From UBA4742 sp002403895 (GTDB lineage: Bacteria > Actinomycetota > Acidimicrobiia > Acidimicrobiales > Acidimicrobilacustridaceae): 16,906 nt of DNA. The notes beneath the pieces were generated by a model. That model searched no databases, had not been told where the DNA came from, and worked only from the letters and a program-made list of their open reading frames with translations. The stretch is from positions 1 to 16,906 of the forward strand of contig DAISGD010000066.1 in assembly GCA_036823295.1 (NCBI GenBank). The letters run 5' to 3'. Shown here piece after piece: positions 15,851 to 16,906 of this stretch; position 1 is the first letter of the stretch; each line of letters starts with the position of its first letter. The position numbers were made by a program, and so were the translations under genes.

Positions 15851-16546
15851 TCAATCACTCCGCAGCACGTAGCCGACACCGCGGACGGTCCATATCAGCG
15901 ATGGCCCGAGTGGGTCGAGCTTCTTGCGCAGGTAGGAGATATAGGTCTCGACGACGTTGCCCCCGCCGCCGAAGTCGTACTCCCAGACGTGATCCAAGAT
16001 CTGGGATCGCGACAGGACCCGCCCCGGGTTCAACAAGAGGTAGCGAAGCAGCTTGAACTCGGTGGGCGACAGCTCCACGAGTTGGCCGGCCCGGCGCACC
16101 CGGTAGGCCTCCTCATCGAGCTCGAGGTCCGCATAGGCGAGGACGGATCCGGCCTCCGGGTCGAGGCCGGCCCGGCGCAGGATCACCCGCACGCGGGCGA
16201 TGACCTCTTCGAGGCTGAACGGCTTGGTTACGTAGTCGTCCCCGCCGAGGGTGAGACCCCGCACCTTCTGCTCGGTGGCGCCCTGGGCGGTCAAGAAGAC
16301 GATCGGCGTGCGGTTGCTCTCGGCCCGCAGGCGCCGGCAGACCTCGAAGCCGTCGAGGTCGGGCAGCATGACGTCGAGCAGGATCACGTCCGGCCGATGG
16401 AGCCGCACCGCCTCGAGCGCCTGGCGGCCGGACTCGGCCACCTCGGCCTCGAACCCGGCATGACGCAGGGCCGAGCCCAGCAGGAACCGGATGTTCTCCT
16501 CGTCATCGACGACGAGGACGCTGGCAGTCGGAACGGGTGCTTCCAC
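15851..16546 (-). CDS. OmpR/PhoB-family response regulator, 231 aa
   Basis: This transcription factor is activated by the adjacent kinase. The receiver domain (about 8-122) has the acidic pair D14-D15 (VVDDEE), phospho-acceptor D58 (ILLDVMLPDLDGFEV), T86 (FLTAQG) and K108 (VTKPF), all intact. A winged-helix DNA-binding domain (about 134-229) follows, with LSPTEFKLLRYLLLNPGRVLSR, then VVETYISYLRKKL and TVRGVGYVLR. The start is taken as GTG 16546, six codons before the first beta strand region; the frame extends upstream to an ATG at 16648, but that text is not domain-like. No Shine-Dalgarno is visible before GTG 16546, so a short-leader or leaderless mRNA is possible. A tandem direct repeat lies 20 bases upstream. 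It is the first gene of the seven-gene operon. Confidence 0.92.
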   Translation of the reverse strand: MEAPVPTASVLVVDDEENIRFLLGSALRHAGFEAEVAESGRQALEAVRLHRPDVILLDVMLPDLDGFEVCRRLRAESNRTPIVFLTAQGATEQKVRGLTLGGDDYVTKPFSLEEVIARVRVILRRAGLDPEAGSVLAYADLELDEEAYRVRRAGQLVELSPTEFKLLRYLLLNPGRVLSRSQILDHVWEYDFGGGGNVVETYISYLRKKLDPLGPSLIWTVRGVGYVLRSD

Positions 16547-16566
16547 GAAACCATGGTGCCGGATAG

Positions 16567-16588
16567 ACCTGAGAGTTTCCTGTGAGTT
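16567..16588 (-). promoter_or_regulatory. Tandem 11-bp direct repeat, likely response-regulator operator
   Basis: On the minus strand AACTCACAGGA is followed directly by AACTCTCAGGT. Nine of the first ten bases are identical, with an exact 11-bp period, one helical turn. OmpR/PhoB-family regulators bind two head-to-tail units of this size. It lies 20 bases before the regulator GTG and touches a TATCCG (16560-16565) that could be a -10. Such overlap would suit repression or a short-leader promoter. Confidence 0.6.
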
Positions 16589-16649
16589 CCCGGTGGATGC
16601 GATCGGCCCGGCTCGGGGTGGCGGGTTCGGCGCCATCGGAGGAATCACC

Positions 16650-16655
16650 TATGCT
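16650..16655 (+). promoter_or_regulatory. Candidate -10 hexamer for tRNA-His
   Basis: TATGCT lies 13 bases before the mature tRNA-His start. TTCGGC at 16626-16631 stands 18 bases upstream as a possible -35. The distance matches the hexamers before tRNA-Gly and tRNA-Lys. Confidence 0.45.
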
Positions 16656-16668
16656 GGCGCCCTTCATG

Positions 16669-16745
16669 GTGGCCGTAGCTCAGTTCGGCAGAGCGCCGCG
16701 TTGTGGTCGCGGATGTCGCGGGTTCAAATCCCGTCGGTCACCCCA
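16669..16745 (+). tRNA. tRNA-His (anticodon GTG)
   Basis: The acceptor stem GTGGCCG pairs with CGGTCAC (16735-16741), with one G-U pair. The discriminator is C16742, and CCA is encoded at 16743-16745. The base just before the gene is G16668, the histidine-specific G-1 that pairs with C73. The anticodon stem CCGCG/CGCGG holds loop TTGTGGT, anticodon GTG at 16703-16705. Confidence 0.96.
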
Positions 16746-16748
16746 CGG

Positions 16749-16788
16749 CACTGCTACCCGGCCCCGCTCCGGGGCCCGGGTAGCAGTG
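16749..16788 (+). terminator. Long hairpin after tRNA-His, likely terminator or processing signal
   Basis: CACTGCTACCCGG pairs with CCGGGTAGCAGTG (13 bp). After one bulged base, CCCCG pairs with CGGGG over a 3-base loop. The stem starts 4 bases after the encoded CCA. No T-run follows, which is common for terminators in high-GC actinobacteria. It separates tRNA-His from tRNA-Lys. Confidence 0.7.
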
Positions 16789-16811
16789 TGAGAACAGCTT
16801 CACCGTTCAGG

Positions 16812-16817
16812 TAAGGT
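16812..16817 (+). promoter_or_regulatory. Candidate -10 hexamer for tRNA-Lys
   Basis: TAAGGT lies 13 bases before tRNA-Lys, the same distance as for tRNA-His. The -35 is unclear. With the hairpin just upstream, this suggests tRNA-Lys has its own promoter. Confidence 0.4.
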
Positions 16818-16830
16818 TTCACCACAGCAC

Positions 16831-16906
16831 GCGCCTCTAGCTCAATTGGCAGAGCATCGGACTCTTAATCCGCAGGTTCTGGGTTCAAGTCCCAGGGGGC
16901 GTACCA
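16831..16906 (+). tRNA. tRNA-Lys (anticodon CTT)
   Basis: The acceptor GCGCCTC pairs with GGGGCGT, with two G-U pairs. The discriminator is A, and CCA is encoded in the last three bases of the window. Anticodon loop CTCTTAA gives CTT at 16864-16866, which reads AAG lysine codons. The outermost anticodon-stem pair is a T-C mismatch. The T arm CTGGG TTCAAGT CCCAG is perfect. Confidence 0.94.

Noticed and set aside
14491..16056. 521-codon plus-strand open frame opposite the histidine kinase
   Set aside because: His/Gly/Arg-rich shadow of the kinase and regulator genes, which have intact catalytic motifs on the minus strand.

Overview
This 16.9 kb window comes from a high-GC bacterial chromosome. 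Codon third positions are strongly G/C, GTG starts are frequent, and the gene set fits an actinobacterium. An Acidimicrobiia-like lineage is my inference, because there is no rRNA or marker gene to prove it. Four tRNA genes lie in the window: Gly-TCC, Arg-TCT, His-GTG and Lys-CTT. No insertion sequence, CRISPR array, phage gene or origin was seen.

Layout. (1) 1-499: the 5' part of an unrecognised protein running off the left edge on the minus strand, then tRNA-Gly. (2) 500-1135: about 630 bases without a convincing gene, holding one strong GC hairpin. (3) 1136-2430: a zinc-ribbon plus receiver-domain protein (+) facing a small membrane-anchored CXXCH protein (-). (4) 2537-5866: a two-gene + strand operon for a branched-chain-type 2-oxoacid dehydrogenase, with E2 followed directly by a fused E1 alpha/beta. 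(5) 5881-9080: three minus-strand genes, namely Leu/Val/Phe-type amino acid dehydrogenase, MFS exporter and a VOC-fold protein. The dehydrogenase converges on the E2-E1 operon. Together they would deaminate branched-chain amino acids to 2-oxoacids and convert these to acyl-CoA. E3 is not in the window. (6) 9251-9324: tRNA-Arg. (7) 9380-16546: a compact seven-gene minus-strand operon. In transcription order it holds an OmpR-type response regulator, a histidine kinase, a lipoprotein with a duplicated two-Cys module, a MacA/HlyD-like fusion protein, an ABC ATPase, a MacB/FtsX-type permease, and a membrane-anchored OB-fold-like protein with a Gly-rich tail. (8) 16650-16906: tRNA-His, a long hairpin, and tRNA-Lys ending exactly at the window edge.

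The most interesting region is the seven-gene operon. It looks like a self-contained envelope sensing and efflux system with two accessory exported proteins of unknown role. A near-perfect 11-bp tandem direct repeat of the kind bound by OmpR/PhoB regulators lies just upstream of the regulator gene. A second, degenerate copy lies just upstream of the lipoprotein gene, inside the end of the kinase gene. The fusion-protein gene carries a 10-N assembly gap inside an 18-bp tandem repeat. This gap falsely breaks its reading frame.
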